34,857 bases of DNA from an uncultured Flavobacteriaceae bacterium (lineage in GTDB: Bacteria > Bacteroidota > Bacteroidia > Flavobacteriales > Flavobacteriaceae). This document shows positions 32,010-34,857 of the stretch, one piece after another. Location of the stretch: the NCBI GenBank assembly GCA_905479435.1, contig CAJQMN010000097.1:1-34857 (forward strand), written 5' to 3'. The first letter of the stretch is position 1; every line of letters starts with the position of its first letter. The notes beneath the pieces are model-generated. The model was not told the DNA's origin. It was given only the letters and a program-made list of their open reading frames with translations, and did no database searches. The translations under genes and the position numbers were made by a program.

Positions 32010-33866
32010 ATGACGCAACAGACTAAGTATACAGAAGATAATATCCGCTCGTTAGATTGGAAAGAACATATTAGAATGAGACCCGGTATGTATATTGGGA
32101 AATTAGGTGATGGATCTTCTCCAGATGATGGTATTTATATACTAGTCAAAGAAGTATTAGATAACTCTATTGACGAGTATGTAATGGGAGCTGGAAAGAC
32201 GATTGAAATTTCTATTCAAGGTAGTAAAGTTTCAGTCAGAGATTATGGTAGAGGTATTCCACTGGGTAAAGTTGTAGATGTGGTTTCAAAAATGAATACC
32301 GGTGGTAAGTACGACTCTAAAGCTTTTAAAAAATCTGTAGGATTAAACGGGGTTGGAACCAAAGCAGTTAATGCATTATCTTCTTTTTTTAGAGTAGAAT
32401 CCAATAGAGATCATAAATCTGCTTCAGCTGAATTTGAACAAGGTAATTTAATTCACAAAGAATTACTAGAGGAATCCTCCAGAAGAAAAGGTACAAAAGT
32501 ATCTTTTATTCCAGATGAAGTCATTTTTAAAAAGTATAAATTCAGGAGTGAATACGTTGCTAAAATGTTAAAAAACTACGTTTATCTTAATCCGGGATTG
32601 ACGATTATTTTTAATGGCGAAAAATTCTTCTCAGAAAACGGATTGAAAGATCTTTTAGAGGATAATAATAATAAAGATGATATGTTATACCCAATCATTC
32701 ATTTAAAGGGAAATGACATTGAAGTAGCAATAACTCACAGTAAAACTCAATATTCTGAAGAATACCATTCGTTTGTTAATGGTCAACATACCACTCAAGG
32801 AGGAACTCATCAATCTGCCTTTAGAGAGGCACTAGTAAGAACTATAAGAGAGTTTTATGGTAAAAATTTTGAGGCATCAGATATTAGAAAATCTATTATA
32901 TCTGCTATTGCTATTAAAGTGATGGAACCAGTTTTTGAAAGTCAGACTAAAACAAAATTAGGATCTACTGAAATGGGAGGAGGTTTGCCCACTGTAAGAA
33001 CTTATATTAATGATTTTTTAAAAACACAATTAGATAATTATTTACACAAGAACCCAGCTGTTTCAGAGAGTATTCAGAAAAAAATATTGCAAGCTGAAAA
33101 AGAACGAAAAGAGCTTTCAGGTATTCGAAAATTAGCCAGAGATAGAGCAAAAAAGGCGAGCTTACATAATAAAAAATTACGTGATTGTAGAGTCCATCTA
33201 GGCGATATAAAAAAGGAGGCACATTTAGAAACTACTCTATTTATTACTGAGGGAGATTCTGCTTCTGGATCTATAACAAAATCTAGAAATGTAAATACTC
33301 AAGCAGTCTTCAGTTTAAAAGGGAAACCATTAAACTCCTACGGACTGTCTAAAAAAATTGTGTATGAAAATGAGGAGTTTAATTTATTACAAGCTGCACT
33401 AAATATTGAGGATGGTTTAGAAGATCTTCGTTATAATAATATCGTAATAGCTACGGATGCAGATGTTGACGGAATGCACATCAGATTGCTGTTAATCACT
33501 TTCTTTTTACAATTCTTTCCTGAATTAATTAAAGAAGGACACTTATATATTTTAGAAACGCCATTATTTAGAGTGAGAAATAAAAAGCAAACGTATTATT
33601 GTTATTCAGAAGAAGAAAAACGAAATGCTATTGAAAGATTGAAAGGGAAACCTGAAATTACTAGATTTAAAGGGCTTGGTGAAATATCTCCTAATGAGTT
33701 TGTTCATTTCATAGGTGATGACATTCGGTTAGATCCAGTAATGTTAGATAAAGAAATGTCTATTGATCAAATGTTGCAGTTTTACATGGGAAAAAACACT
33801 CCAGATAGACAAAAGTTTATTATTGAAAATTTAAAAGTTGAATTAGATATTGTTGAGGAAGTATAA
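32010..33866 (+). CDS. parE: DNA topoisomerase IV subunit B
   Basis: A 618-residue type IIA topoisomerase ATPase subunit, which with ParC separates linked daughter chromosomes. The GHKL ATPase domain has VLDNSIDEY (the catalytic Glu and Mg-binding Asn region), [10 protein letters not shown] and [14 protein letters not shown]. The transducer domain follows, then the Toprim domain with EGDSASG at about 414-420 and [12 protein letters not shown] near 486-497; the C-terminal part has [13 protein letters not shown]. It lacks the long insertion of E. coli GyrB, and its pairing with parC identifies it as ParE rather than GyrB. The parC start follows the stop by 3 nt. Confidence 0.95.
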   Translation: MTQQTKYTEDNIRSLDWKEHIRMRPGMYIGKLGDGSSPDDGIYILVKEVLDNSIDEYVMGAGKTIEISIQGSKVSVRDYGRGIPLGKVVDVVSKMNTGGKYDSKAFKKSVGLNGVGTKAVNALSSFFRVESNRDHKSASAEFEQGNLIHKELLEESSRRKGTKVSFIPDEVIFKKYKFRSEYVAKMLKNYVYLNPGLTIIFNGEKFFSENGLKDLLEDNNNKDDMLYPIIHLKGNDIEVAITHSKTQYSEEYHSFVNGQHTTQGGTHQSAFREALVRTIREFYGKNFEASDIRKSIISAIAIKVMEPVFESQTKTKLGSTEMGGGLPTVRTYINDFLKTQLDNYLHKNPAVSESIQKKILQAEKERKELSGIRKLARDRAKKASLHNKKLRDCRVHLGDIKKEAHLETTLFITEGDSASGSITKSRNVNTQAVFSLKGKPLNSYGLSKKIVYENEEFNLLQAALNIEDGLEDLRYNNIVIATDADVDGMHIRLLLITFFLQFFPELIKEGHLYILETPLFRVRNKKQTYYCYSEEEKRNAIERLKGKPEITRFKGLGEISPNEFVHFIGDDIRLDPVMLDKEMSIDQMLQFYMGKNTPDRQKFIIENLKVELDIVEEV

Positions 33867-33869
33867 AAG

Positions 33870-34857
33870 ATGAGTGAAGAAATTAACGACTACGAAGAAG
33901 ATAAAGAATCTGCAGAAAATCATATTGATTCTAATGAATCTACAGAAACCATTACAAGAGTTACTGGAATGTACAAGGAGTGGTTCTTGGATTACGCTTC
34001 CTATGTAATTTTAGAAAGAGCAGTTCCTGGAATTAATGATGGTTTTAAGCCCGTTCAAAGAAGAATCATGCATTCCATGAAAGACCTGGATGATGGACGT
34101 TATAATAAAGTAGCCAATATCGTAGGTCATACCATGCAATATCATCCTCACGGTGATGCTTCTATTGCGGACGCTATGGTTCAATTAGGTCAAAAAGAAT
34201 TGTTAATTGATATGCAAGGTAACTGGGGTAATATACTCACAGGAGACCGAGCTGCTGCCTCTCGTTATATTGAAGCTCGTTTATCTAAATTTGCTTTAGA
34301 TGTTGTTTTTAACCCAAAAACTACTGAATGGCAAGCTTCTTATGACGGACGTAAAAAAGAGCCCGTTAATCTTCCAGTTAAGTTTCCTTTACTATTGGCT
34401 CAAGGAGCAGAGGGTATAGCTGTAGGATTATCTACTAAAATCTTACCTCACAATTTTATAGAATTAATAGAGGCTTCAATTAAATATTTAAAAGGAAGAA
34501 GTTTTAAAATTCTTCCAGATTTTCTAACTGGTGGGATCGCTGATTTTTCTAATTATAATGACGGTAAACGAGGAGGGAAAGTTCGTGTTAGAGCTAAAAT
34601 ATCTCAATTAGATAAAAAAACACTGGTAATTACAGAAATTCCTTTTGCAACAACAACATCATCGCTAATAGATAGCATTTTAAAAGCTAACGATAAAGGA
34701 AAAATTAAAATCAAGAAAATTGAGGATAACACTGCTGCTAATGTTGAGATATTAGTTCATTTACCAGCGAATATATCTCCCGATAAAACTATAGATGCAT
34801 TATATGCATTTACCAATTGTGAAAATTCAATATCTCCTTTGTGTTGTATTATCGAGG
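33870..34857 (+). CDS. parC: DNA topoisomerase IV subunit A, 5' part (runs off the window)
   Basis: The first 329 codons of the DNA-cleaving subunit of topoisomerase IV. After an acidic N-terminal tail of about 30 residues, the winged-helix domain begins with YKEWFLDYASYVILERAVPG. The quinolone-determining helix follows at HPHGDASIADAM (92-103), and the active-site Y133 lies in AASRYIEARL. GDFLTGGIAD-like and tower-domain sequences continue to the edge. It starts with ATG 3 nt after parE, a translationally coupled pair. At the position of E. coli ParC S80 this protein has A97, and D101 stands where E. coli has E84 (alignment from memory). Confidence 0.95.
   Translation, partial: MSEEINDYEEDKESAENHIDSNESTETITRVTGMYKEWFLDYASYVILERAVPGINDGFKPVQRRIMHSMKDLDDGRYNKVANIVGHTMQYHPHGDASIADAMVQLGQKELLIDMQGNWGNILTGDRAAASRYIEARLSKFALDVVFNPKTTEWQASYDGRKKEPVNLPVKFPLLLAQGAEGIAVGLSTKILPHNFIELIEASIKYLKGRSFKILPDFLTGGIADFSNYNDGKRGGKVRVRAKISQLDKKTLVITEIPFATTTSSLIDSILKANDKGKIKIKKIEDNTAANVEILVHLPANISPDKTIDALYAFTNCENSISPLCCIIE

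Noticed and set aside
1-34857. CRISPR arrays, tRNAs, rRNAs, insertion sequences, phage or toxin-antitoxin genes.
   Set aside because: Reading through the gaps I found no spaced direct repeats, no cloverleaf-like segment, no transposase or integrase motifs and no paired small genes of toxin type.

Overview
The window looks like a stretch of core chromosome from a low-GC Bacteroidota bacterium, most likely a marine-type member of the Flavobacteriaceae. Three things point there. The DNA is strongly AT-rich. Many genes are preceded by a TANNTTTG -7 box, the Bacteroidetes promoter signature, rather than an E. coli-type -10. The products include types typical of the group: a DUF1573 protein, an M1 peptidase with GMEHQ in place of GAMEN, a secreted NamZ/DUF1343 protein and a type IA topoisomerase with two C-terminal zinc ribbons. 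I see no phage, transposon, CRISPR, rRNA or tRNA signal, and gene density is high, with short gaps.

Layout. 1-2.8 kb: the start of a leftward gene (probably argS), a Cys-rich YkgJ-type protein, a GTG-started sterol-desaturase-family hydroxylase, and a convergent secreted NamZ-type muramidase. 2.8-6.5 kb: a LolC/E-like permease whose start lies only 4 bp from that of the muramidase, a cystathionine beta-synthase-type PLP enzyme, and an M19 dipeptidase lipoprotein closed by a strong terminator. 6.7-10.7 kb, leftward: a tight operon of a small 4-Cys membrane protein, a GT2 glycosyltransferase, an ECF sigma factor and a divergent Nramp-like transporter, then lipA behind its own promoter. 10.8-13.6 kb, leftward: DUF1573, a class I aminotransferase, and murB. 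13.6-17 kb: valS and an HxlR-type regulator with a perfect palindrome upstream. 17-22.6 kb: a very large FAD/4Fe-4S D-2-hydroxyacid dehydrogenase (leftward) diverging from a secreted M14 carboxypeptidase.

22.7-27.4 kb: a small YqaE/Pmp3 gene (22717-22875), then leftward csaA with an overlapping Mpo1-like gene, a TPR lipoprotein, gcvT, and a secreted M1 aminopeptidase. 27.5-31.8 kb: a VF530/DUF2132 protein overlapping topB tail to tail, a GNAT acetyltransferase and lysA. 31.8-34.9 kb: parE and the first third of parC, a topoisomerase IV operon running off the end.

Together the genes cover envelope building and turnover (murB, NamZ-type, lysA, M19, M14, M1), translation (valS, argS?), lipoate and one-carbon metabolism (lipA, gcvT), and DNA topology (topB, parE, parC). 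I did not find an unmistakable new defence or mobile system. The parts most worth a second look are the 7.6-10.7 kb operon, where an ECF sigma factor without an anti-sigma sits beside an Nramp homologue lacking the metal-binding DPGN motif; the topB Toprim motif in which a catalytic-type Asp is replaced by Gly; and the palindrome in front of the HxlR gene.
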